A stretch of DNA of 9,366 bases from CAYVQE01 sp964633205. GTDB lineage: Bacteria > Myxococcota > B64-G9. This document shows positions 1 through 5,108 of this stretch, one piece after another. The position numbers and the translations under genes were made by a program. Where the stretch lies: positions 1 through 9,366 of the forward strand of contig CAZWFN010000198.1 in assembly GCA_964633205.1 (NCBI GenBank). The letters run 5' to 3'. The stretch's first letter is position 1. Each line of letters opens with the position of its first letter. Below the pieces are notes generated by a model. That model made no database searches, had not been told where the DNA came from, and worked only from the letters and a program-made list of their open reading frames with translations.

Positions 1-2
1 TC

Positions 3-458
3 GTGGACAAGGTCGCGCCCTACGGGCTCTACTGGCGCTGGTGCATGCTCAACGATTTCTGGTTCGGGCTGGTGGCGTTCTTCTCCTACCTGTGGTTCAT
101 CCTGCGTACCCGCTTTTCCAAGTTGCCGCTGAAGCGGGCCGGCGCCCTGAAGGGCATCGGCGCCATCTTTTCGCTGGCCCGCTCGCCGACCATGGACGAA
201 GAGGCCGCCGCCATCATGGAGCGCGAGGATTGCCATACCGTCATCCTGGGCCACACCCACAGCCCGGTCCACGTCAAGGTGGGCCGGGGCGAGTACCTGA
301 ACCCCGGCGCCTGGAACGACATCACCCACCTGGACATCTCCAACCTGGGCCACGGTCGGCGCTTGCACTACGTACGGTTGGAGTTCAGCCAGGATCGCCC
401 CCAGGCCCGGCTGTGTGAGTGGATCGGGCTGCAGCGGCCCTTCCGCGTCCTGCGCTGA
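3..458 (+). CDS. Metallophosphoesterase, LpxH-like (3' part only)
   Basis: C-terminal 151 residues of a calcineurin-like metallophosphoesterase; the gene begins before the window, so the GTG at 3 is only the first in-frame codon and not the start. The clearest signature is GHTH at residues 83-86 (bases 249-260), the C-terminal metal-binding motif of this superfamily. It is followed by the N-P-G turn at 99-101 that is typical of LpxH/YfcE-like enzymes, where such proteins recognise their own fold. The N-terminal Asp and His metal ligands must lie upstream. Residues 19-34 are strongly hydrophobic and aromatic, suggesting a membrane-associated cap, as expected for an enzyme acting on lipid-linked pyrophosphates such as UDP-2,3-diacylglucosamine. 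The substrate is inferred; other phosphodiesters cannot be excluded. It ends 138 bp before the next gene, with possible RNA hairpins in between. Confidence 0.8.
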   Translation: MDKVAPYGLYWRWCMLNDFWFGLVAFFSYLWFILRTRFSKLPLKRAGALKGIGAIFSLARSPTMDEEAAAIMEREDCHTVILGHTHSPVHVKVGRGEYLNPGAWNDITHLDISNLGHGRRLHYVRLEFSQDRPQARLCEWIGLQRPFRVLR

Positions 459-497
459 ACGCCCGGAACACAAAGGGGGCGGCACGGCCGGAATCTC

Positions 498-527
498 CAG
501 CCACGATCTGGCTGATTTTCCAGATCG
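498..527 (+). other. Two overlapping, mutually exclusive hairpins
   Basis: Bases 498-503 (CAGCCA) pair with 509-514 (TGGCTG) around a 5-nt loop and are followed by ATTTT, a weak terminator shape for the phosphoesterase gene. Bases 504-511 (CGATCTGG) instead pair perfectly with 520-527 (CCAGATCG), which puts the T-run in an 8-nt loop. The two structures share bases 504-514 and cannot form together. The 8+8 dyad could also be a protein-binding site upstream of the promoter at 562-590. The pairing is seen directly; the function is inferred. Confidence 0.4.
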
Positions 528-561
528 CGGCCCAGGTGGGAAATCAAAGGCGGAGAGGTGG

Positions 562-590
562 TTGAGCCCGGCGCTGGCAGACCCTATACT
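562..590 (+). promoter_or_regulatory. Sigma-70-type promoter of the repeat-protein gene
   Basis: TTGAGC at 562-567 (4 of 6 consensus bases) and TATACT at 585-590 (5 of 6) are separated by exactly 17 bp. Transcription would be expected to begin 6-8 bases after the -10 box, at about 597, which is the A of the ATG of the following gene. No convincing ribosome binding site precedes that ATG, so a leaderless message is likely. Confidence 0.7.
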
Positions 591-596
591 GGGGCC

Positions 597-1439
597 ATGC
601 GATGTACTCCATGGCTGCTGGTGTTGGCGATCGGATTGGGCGCGGCCGGTGGCGTGCGGGCCGATTTCGAGCTGCCGATCCTGTATCCGGTGCAGAAGAC
701 ACTGGTGGTCGCGGAGGAGATCGGCAGCGACGAGCTGACGCGGTTGGGGCGGATCGACAACGCCATGGTCGAAGTCCAGATGAGCGCCGGCAATATGATG
801 CGCGACGTGTTGCTCCAGCAGCTCAACCGCAGCTTCGCCGGCGCCACCAAGCGGGTCTACTTGCAAGGCCGACTCAAACCGGTCCACGTCGAGCAGCTCG
901 GCCGGCTGGAGCGACTCGAGGTGGCCTATCGGCCGGGCGAGTCCGGTCTCGACGACGAGACCTTCAATGCCCTCTACCAGCTCGGACCGACCCGCAAGTT
1001 GATCCACCTGGCGGCCGCTCCGGATCCGGCCCTGCTGCAGCGGGTCGGCATGCTGAAGTTCTTCGTTCCGGTCGTCCACCTGAGCGCGGGGCCGCCGAGC
1101 GAGGCGCTGCTGCGCTGGTTGCGCTCGCGGCCCGATTGCAGCGTGTGGTTCGTGCTGCCGGCCGGTTTTCCGCCGCAAGGCATCTACGACCTGTGCCAGT
1201 TCCGGCCGCTGCACCTGCTGTTGCAGACCCGGCGCAACCGGCTCGACAAGGATTTATTGAATGTGGTCAAAGACTTGCGCAAAGTCGAGGTAACCGTGGT
1301 GGTGGATGGCCGCCTGACCGTGGCCGACGTCAAGCAACTGATCGCCCTGGAACGCTTTTCGCTGCGGGTGGTGATCGGCCAACCACCGCGCTACACGCCG
1401 GGTTTGAGCCGTCTGCTCAATCGGATCGAACCACCGTGA
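597..1439 (+). CDS. Exported protein of ~24-residue helix-strand repeats, unknown function
   Basis: A 280-residue protein that I do not recognise. Residues 1-22 form a clear Sec signal peptide: a short N-region with one Arg, hydrophobic residues 6-17, and V-R-A before Asp23, so the mature protein should be periplasmic or secreted. The rest is repetitive. Predicted helices rich in L-L-x-x-L spacing alternate with short beta-like segments near residues 58-62, 87-89, 107-110, 135-138, 159-162, 183-187, 205-209, 232-236 and 256-260, with a period close to 24. This suggests a small solenoid, related in style to leucine-rich repeats but without their N/C-x-L signature. No catalytic motif or membrane anchor is visible; Cys181 and Cys200 are the only cysteines in the mature part. 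The ATG at 597 was chosen because it gives a standard signal peptide; a GTG at 558 would add 13 residues and lies upstream of the promoter's -35 box. The gene is alone between the phosphoesterase gene and tRNA-Val. Confidence 0.8.
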   Translation: MRCTPWLLVLAIGLGAAGGVRADFELPILYPVQKTLVVAEEIGSDELTRLGRIDNAMVEVQMSAGNMMRDVLLQQLNRSFAGATKRVYLQGRLKPVHVEQLGRLERLEVAYRPGESGLDDETFNALYQLGPTRKLIHLAAAPDPALLQRVGMLKFFVPVVHLSAGPPSEALLRWLRSRPDCSVWFVLPAGFPPQGIYDLCQFRPLHLLLQTRRNRLDKDLLNVVKDLRKVEVTVVVDGRLTVADVKQLIALERFSLRVVIGQPPRYTPGLSRLLNRIEPP

Positions 1440-1453
1440 CCGGCGCCCCGGGC

Positions 1454-1492
1454 CGGCCGCCAGCGGGCGCGGCAAGACCCCGGGGGCGGCCG
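1454..1492. repeat. GC-rich inverted repeat after the repeat-protein gene
   Basis: CGGCCGCC at 1454-1461 is matched by GGCGGCCG at 1485-1492, with a 23-nt spacer that contains a further GC-rich self-complementary stretch. It starts 15 bp after a stop codon, which suits a transcript end, but no T-run follows, so it is not a standard intrinsic terminator. Almost the same arms recur after rplT at 5032-5056. Confidence 0.4.
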
Positions 1493-1509
1493 ATAATGCA
1501 ACGAATTGC

Positions 1510-1538
1510 TTGACATCGCTGTGGTTCACTGGTAGGAA
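1510..1538 (+). promoter_or_regulatory. Promoter of tRNA-Val (and possibly of the thrS operon)
   Basis: A perfect -35 box, TTGACA at 1510-1515, is followed after 17 bp by a weak -10 match, TAGGAA at 1533-1538. A start near 1545 would give a leader of about 44 nt before the tRNA. No other promoter is visible between here and thrS, so this one may also feed thrS by read-through of the terminator at 1668-1704. Confidence 0.55.
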
Positions 1539-1588
1539 ATCGCTTCGCTTGGGAGCGGTGAGTGGTGCTCCCGCGATGTTTGGCATGC

Positions 1589-1660
1589 AGGCGCGTAGCT
1601 CAGGGGGAGAGCGCTACCTTGACACGGTAGAGGTCGGCGGTTCAAAACCGCCCGCGCCTA
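1589..1660 (+). tRNA. tRNA-Val (anticodon GAC)
   Basis: A complete cloverleaf can be folded by hand. The acceptor stem pairs 1589-1595 with 1653-1659 in seven perfect pairs, with discriminator A at 1660. The D stem is 1598-1601/1609-1612, the anticodon stem is CTACC 1614-1618 with GGTAG 1626-1630, and the T stem is 1636-1640/1648-1652 with a TTCAAAA loop. The anticodon GAC at 1621-1623 reads GUC and GUU. The 3' CCA is not encoded and must be added by a nucleotidyltransferase. An intrinsic terminator begins eight bases after the tRNA. Confidence 0.97.
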
Positions 1661-1667
1661 TTGGCTC

Positions 1668-1704
1668 ACGCCGGGTCCACCATGTTGCCAACCCGGCGTT
1701 TTTT
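1668..1704 (+). terminator. Intrinsic terminator after tRNA-Val
   Basis: ACGCCGGGT at 1668-1676 pairs perfectly over 9 bp with ACCCGGCGT at 1691-1699, leaving a 14-nt loop, and the stem runs into six T residues at 1699-1704. This is a textbook Rho-independent terminator. It ends only 16 bp before the chosen thrS start, and an ATG in the thrS frame (1682-1684) lies in its loop, so it may act as an attenuator for thrS as well as ending the tRNA transcript. Confidence 0.9.
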
Positions 1705-1720
1705 ATCGAGGTTGAAAGGC

Positions 1721-3676
1721 TTGAGAGCAGCCGAGGAAATCCAGCTGCGATTACCGGACGGCAAGTCGTTGGCCATGCCGGCCGGGGCCACCGTGGCCGA
1801 TGTGGCCGAGCGTATCGGCCGCTCGTTGGCCAAGGCGGCCATCGCCGGGCAGGTCGACGGCCAATCGGTGGATCTCGACCGCGGCATCGATCGCGACGCC
1901 GAGGTGCGCGTGGTGGTGCCGGACAGCCCCGAGGGGCGTCAGGTGATTCGGCACTCGGCCGCCCACGTCATGGCCGGCGCCGTCAAGGATCTGTTTCCCG
2001 AGGCCAAGGTCACCATCGGCCCGGCGGTCGATGACGGCGTCAACGGCTTCTACTACGACTTCGATTACGAGCGGGGCTTCAGCGAACAGGACCTGGAACG
2101 CATCGCCCGGCGCATGCAGGAGGTGATCGACCAGGATTTGCCCTTCGAGCGGCTGGAGGTCGATCGCGAGCAGGCCCGGGAAATATTCGCCGAGATGGGC
2201 GAAGATTACAAGCTGGAGCTGCTCGAGGCCATTCCTCCCGGCGAGACCGTCTCGCTGTACCGCCACGGTGATTTCGTCGATCTGTGCCGCGGGCCGCATT
2301 TGCCCTCGACCCGCCGCATCAAGGCCTTCGAGCTGATGAGCCTCGCCGGCGCCTACTGGCGCGGCGATGCCGGCAACAAGATGCTGGCCCGCATCTACGG
2401 CAACGCCTTCGAGAGCCAGAAGGCGCTCAAACAGCATCTGGCTCGGCTGGAGGAGGCCAAGAAGCGCGACCACCGTCTGCTGGGCAAGCAGCTCGACCTG
2501 TTCAGCTTCAGCCAGGCGGTCGGCGGCGGGTTGGTGCTGTGGCACCCCAAGGGGGCGCGCATCCGATCGCTGATCGAGACCTTCTGGCGCCAGTCGCACG
2601 AGGACTACGGCTACGAACTGGTCTACACGCCGCACGTGGGCCGGGCCGACCTGTGGCAGACCAGCGGGCATCTCGACTTCTACGCCGACAATATGTACGC
2701 GCCGATGGAGATCGAGGGCAACCCGTTCTACGTCAAGCCGATGAACTGCCCGTTCCACATCGAGATCTACCGCTCGCAGCTGCGCAGCTACCGCGATCTG
2801 CCGCTGCGCATGGCCGAGTTGGGTACGGTGTACCGCTACGAGGCCTCGGGCGTACTGCACGGGCTGCTGCGGGTGCGCGGCTTCACCCAGGATGACGCCC
2901 ACATCTTCTGCCGCGCCGACCAGCTCGATTCGGAGATCCGGCGCTGCTTACAGCATACCTTCTACCTGCTGCGCGCCTTCGGCTTCGAGGCATTCGAAAT
3001 CTACCTCAGTACGCGGCCCGAGAAGTTCGTCGGCCAGGAGGCAGACTGGGAAAAGGCCACCGCGGCGCTGTCGGCGGCGCTGGAGGCCGAGGGGCTGGAG
3101 TACCAGGTCGATCCGGGCGAGGGGGTGTTCTACGGGCCGAAGATCGATATCAAGATCCGCGATAGTCTGGAGCGCACCTGGCAGTGCACCACGGTGCAGG
3201 TCGACTTCAACTTGCCGCGGCGCTTTGCGGTGGAGTACGTCGATCGCGACAACCAGCGCATCGAGCCGTTCATGATACACCGAGCGCTGCTGGGCTCGAT
3301 GGAGCGTTTCTTCGGCGTGCTGCTCGAGCACCACGCCGGCCGCTTGCCGATGTGGCTGGCTCCGGTGCAGGCGGCGGTGCTGCCGGTGACCGACGGCCAA
3401 GCCGACTACGCCCGGCAGGTGATGGAGCGCTTGCGCGCCGCCGGTTTGCGGGTGGAGCTGGACGACCGCAACGAGAAGCTGGGATTCCGCATTCGCGAGA
3501 ATCGGCTGCAGCGTTTGCCCTATTTGCTGGTGGTGGGCGAGCGGGAAGCCACCGAGGGCACGGTCAGCGCCAAGCGCGGCAAAAAAGAGGATCTGGGCGC
3601 CGTGGCTCTGGATGAGCTGGTGGAACGGATGGTCCGGAATGCGGCCTGGCCCGATCCGCCGCAGATCGAGAACTAG
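1721..3676 (+). CDS. thrS: Threonine--tRNA ligase
   Basis: Charges tRNA-Thr with threonine in the cytoplasm and hydrolyses mischarged Ser-tRNA-Thr. The 651 residues compare with 642 in E. coli. Domain order is standard: TGS domain (about 7-66), editing domain with H-S-A-A-H at 78-82 and C189/H193 in C-R-G-P-H, class II catalytic core, and C-terminal anticodon-binding domain (about 545-640). The three zinc ligands are present: Cys343 in M-N-C-P, His394 in D-D-A-H and His520 in M-I-H-R. Motif 2 (R-Y-E near 2830, then R-V-R-G-F-T-Q-D-D) and motif 3 (G-S-M-E-R-F) are intact. No ATG lies near the expected start; TTG at 1721 fits the family's N-terminus and has GAGG at 1708-1711 nine bases upstream. 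TTG 1712 and ATG 1682 (inside the terminator loop) are alternatives. It heads the infC-rpmI-rplT operon. The product is certain, the start is not. Confidence 0.96.
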   Translation: MRAAEEIQLRLPDGKSLAMPAGATVADVAERIGRSLAKAAIAGQVDGQSVDLDRGIDRDAEVRVVVPDSPEGRQVIRHSAAHVMAGAVKDLFPEAKVTIGPAVDDGVNGFYYDFDYERGFSEQDLERIARRMQEVIDQDLPFERLEVDREQAREIFAEMGEDYKLELLEAIPPGETVSLYRHGDFVDLCRGPHLPSTRRIKAFELMSLAGAYWRGDAGNKMLARIYGNAFESQKALKQHLARLEEAKKRDHRLLGKQLDLFSFSQAVGGGLVLWHPKGARIRSLIETFWRQSHEDYGYELVYTPHVGRADLWQTSGHLDFYADNMYAPMEIEGNPFYVKPMNCPFHIEIYRSQLRSYRDLPLRMAELGTVYRYEASGVLHGLLRVRGFTQDDAHIFCRADQLDSEIRRCLQHTFYLLRAFGFEAFEIYLSTRPEKFVGQEADWEKATAALSAALEAEGLEYQVDPGEGVFYGPKIDIKIRDSLERTWQCTTVQVDFNLPRRFAVEYVDRDNQRIEPFMIHRALLGSMERFFGVLLEHHAGRLPMWLAPVQAAVLPVTDGQADYARQVMERLRAAGLRVELDDRNEKLGFRIRENRLQRLPYLLVVGEREATEGTVSAKRGKKEDLGAVALDELVERMVRNAAWPDPPQIEN

Positions 3677-3721
3677 GGCTCGTTCGGCCGACGAGCTCGA
3701 CACATGCGTCGAGGAGGGTGT

Positions 3722-3748
3722 ATGACGATTGGATTGCGAAGGAGGTAA
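3722..3748 (+). CDS. Possible 8-codon leader ORF overlapping the infC start
   Basis: ATG at 3722 opens a frame encoding MTIGLRRR and stops at TAA 3746-3748, whose last A is the first base of an ATG in the infC frame (TAATG). A purine-rich GAGGAGGG at 3711-3718 lies just upstream, although with a tight spacing of 3 nt. The two consecutive AGG Arg codons of this ORF form most of the strong infC ribosome binding site, so a ribosome translating it would cover and then release that site. Translation is unproven and it could be chance. Confidence 0.3.
   Translation: MTIGLRRR
3739..3746 (+). promoter_or_regulatory. Strong ribosome binding site of infC
   Basis: AAGGAGGT is a full match to the 16S anti-Shine-Dalgarno sequence. 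It lies 10 nt before ATG 3757 and only 1 nt before ATG 3748. Spacing therefore favours 3757 as the IF3 start, although the TAATG overlap with the upstream mini-ORF favours 3748. Confidence 0.7.
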
Positions 3749-3756
3749 TGCGGGGG

Positions 3757-4353
3757 ATGGCGGACGATCGTACCCGTGTGAACAAGCAGATCCGCGCCCG
3801 AGAATTGCGCGTGATCGGTGACGATGGCTCTCAGCTGGGCATCATGTCCCTGAACGAGGCGCTTGACCTCGCGGCGGACCAGGGGCTCGATCTGGTGGAG
3901 GTTTCGCCGAACTCGAGGCCGCCCGTGTGCCGGATCATGGACTACGGCAAGTACAAATACAACCAGAAGAAGAAGCAGCAGAGCGCCCGCCGTCGCCAAG
4001 CTGGACAACAGATGAAGGAGGTCAAACTTCGGCCCAAGACCGAGGAGCACGACTTCCAGTTCAAGTTCAAGCACATCATGCGCTTTTTGGAGGACGGCAA
4101 CAAGGCCAAGGTCACCGTGCGCTTCCGGGGCCGGGAGATGGCCCACCGGGACATCGGCTTCGAGATGCTCCAGCGCATCATCGAAGAGGCCGGCGACATG
4201 GCGGTGGTCGCCAGCAAGCCGGCCATGGAAGGCCGCTTGCTCTACATGGTGCTCGCGCCATCGCCCAAGGCGATGGTCATCAAGCGGTCACGCGAGGAGC
4301 AGCGCAACGACAAGAAGGAGGCAGCCGACGAGCAGCCCGGTGATGCCGGCTGA
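3757..4353 (+). CDS. infC: Translation initiation factor IF-3
   Basis: Binds the 30S subunit, prevents joining of 50S and checks the start codon and initiator tRNA. With the start at 3757 it has 198 residues. The N-domain (about 8-68) includes V-N-K-Q-I-R-A, the D-L-V-E-V-S-P-N segment and P-V-C-R-I-M-D-Y-G-K (56-65); a Lys/Arg/Gln-rich linker covers about 69-85; the C-domain includes K-L-R-P-K-T and R-F-R-G-R-E-M-A-H and ends in M-V-L-A-P. Beyond that is a charged tail of 30 residues (from base 4261), where E. coli has four. Many bacteria start infC at AUU or another rare codon, used for autoregulation by IF3; here two ATGs (3748, 3757) sit near a perfect Shine-Dalgarno, and an in-frame ATT occurs at 3733. 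It follows thrS by 80 bp and precedes rpmI. Identity is certain; the start is moderately so. Confidence 0.96.
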   Translation: MADDRTRVNKQIRARELRVIGDDGSQLGIMSLNEALDLAADQGLDLVEVSPNSRPPVCRIMDYGKYKYNQKKKQQSARRRQAGQQMKEVKLRPKTEEHDFQFKFKHIMRFLEDGNKAKVTVRFRGREMAHRDIGFEMLQRIIEEAGDMAVVASKPAMEGRLLYMVLAPSPKAMVIKRSREEQRNDKKEAADEQPGDAG

Positions 4354-4402
4354 CTCCGATGCAGGACCATTCGGCGAGACGGAGGAGACCCCGGCGCCGC
4401 CG

Positions 4403-4440
4403 CCGCCGTGAGGCGGGGGTGGCGGTCGGTTCGAAGGAGG
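4403..4440 (+). promoter_or_regulatory. GNRA-capped hairpin and ribosome binding site before rpmI
   Basis: CCGCC (4403-4407) pairs with GGCGG (4412-4416) around a GTGA tetraloop, a stable GNRA-type cap. The rpmI ribosome binding site AAGGAGG follows at 4434-4440, seven bases before the ATG. In other bacteria L20 represses rpmI-rplT by binding RNA in this leader, so the hairpin is a candidate part of such a site. It is also simply GC-rich, so the regulatory role is weak inference. Confidence 0.35.
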
Positions 4441-4447
4441 AAGGCAG

Positions 4448-4645
4448 ATGCCCAAGATCAAGACCAACCGTGCCGCGGCCAAGCGCTTCCACAAGACGAA
4501 GTCGGGCAAGTTCAAGGCCAAGCGGGCCTACATGCGGCACATCCTGACCACCAAACGACGCAAGAAGAAGCGCCGGTTGCGCAAGCCCACCATGCTCGCC
4601 AACTCGGACCTGCGCCAGGCCCGGCGCCTGCTGCCCTATGCCTGA
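4448..4645 (+). CDS. rpmI: 50S ribosomal protein L35
   Basis: A 65-residue, very basic protein of the usual L35 length. It begins M-P-K-I-K-T and carries the family pattern R-A-A-A-K-R-F then K-R-A-Y-x-R-H-I-L-T-x-K-R-R-K-K-K-R-x-L-R, and ends with the typical R-x-L-L-P-Y-A. It binds 23S rRNA in the large subunit. The start is fixed by the AAGGAGG site seven bases upstream. It lies 94 bp after infC and 34 bp before rplT, the standard order, and is presumably co-transcribed with both. Confidence 0.97.
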   Translation: MPKIKTNRAAAKRFHKTKSGKFKAKRAYMRHILTTKRRKKKRRLRKPTMLANSDLRQARRLLPYA

Positions 4646-4679
4646 GCGGCTCGGGTAGCCGGAGCAAGCGAGGAACGTC

Positions 4680-5027
4680 ATGCCGAGAGCGACCAACAAA
4701 GCGAGCCGCCACCAGCGGCACAAGAAGTGGTTGAAGCGGGCGCGTGGCTTTTCCGGGATGCAGAGCAAGTCCTTTCGGGTCGCTGCACCCCGGATCAAGC
4801 GTGCCATGGCTTACGCCTATGCCGGGCGCAAGGTCAAGAAGCGCGAGTACCGCAGTCTGTGGAACGTGCGCATCAACGCTGCCGCGCGCGACAATGGCCT
4901 GAGCTACAGCCGGCTGATTCACGGGCTGCACCAGGCCGGGGTCGAGCTGGACCGCAAGGTCCTGGCCGACATCGCCCTGCACGATCCGGCCGGCTTCACC
5001 CGGATCGCCGAGCTGGCTCGCAAGTGA
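4680..5027 (+). CDS. rplT: 50S ribosomal protein L20
   Basis: A 115-residue protein (118 in E. coli) that binds 23S rRNA early in large-subunit assembly and in many bacteria represses its own operon. The helical C-terminal half is well conserved: L-W-N-V-R-I-N-A-A-A-R-D-N-G-L-S-Y-S at about 61-78, then G-V-E-L-D-R-K-V-L-A-D-I-A. The basic N-terminal arm is less typical: after H-K-K-W-L-K-R-A-R-G-F it reads M-Q-S-K-S-F-R-V-A-A-P-R where E. coli has A-R-S-R-V-Y-R-V-A-F-Q-A. The start at 4680 has GAGGA at 4670-4674 five bases upstream. It is the last gene of the thrS operon here; pheS and pheT, its usual neighbours, do not follow. Confidence 0.97.
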   Translation: MPRATNKASRHQRHKKWLKRARGFSGMQSKSFRVAAPRIKRAMAYAYAGRKVKKREYRSLWNVRINAAARDNGLSYSRLIHGLHQAGVELDRKVLADIALHDPAGFTRIAELARK

Positions 5028-5030
5028 TGC

Positions 5031-5070
5031 TCGGCCGCCGCAGCCGGCGGCGGCCGATCGAGTGGGTTTT
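5031..5070 (+). terminator. Probable terminator hairpin after rplT
   Basis: TCGGCCGCCG at 5031-5040 pairs over 10 bp with CGGCGGCCGA at 5048-5057 around a 7-nt loop, starting three bases after the rplT stop. The first T-run (TTTT at 5067-5070) is nine bases downstream of the stem, so it is an imperfect intrinsic terminator. Its position fits an operon end. The arms resemble those at 1454-1492. Confidence 0.45.
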
Positions 5071-5108
5071 CGCGCCCAGCGCTCAGCCAGATGGTCGGAT
5101 GGGTGACC

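Noticed and set aside
558..596. GTG 558 as start of the repeat protein
   Set aside because: It lies upstream of the -35 box and would place 13 non-signal residues before a perfect signal peptide.
1661..1720. thrS start at TTG 1661
   Set aside because: It lies immediately after the tRNA and before the terminator; the extra residues have no counterpart in ThrRS.
1751..2902. Long minus-strand open frame (383 codons) across thrS
   Set aside because: Antisense shadow of thrS caused by high GC; no protein-family signature, and the plus strand is clearly coding.
3718..3756. GTG 3718 as the infC start
   Set aside because: The strong ribosome binding site lies downstream of it and the added residues do not resemble IF3.
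4359..4547. Arg-rich plus-strand frame overlapping rpmI
   Set aside because: Composition artefact of the GC-rich infC-rpmI spacer; rpmI is real in another frame.
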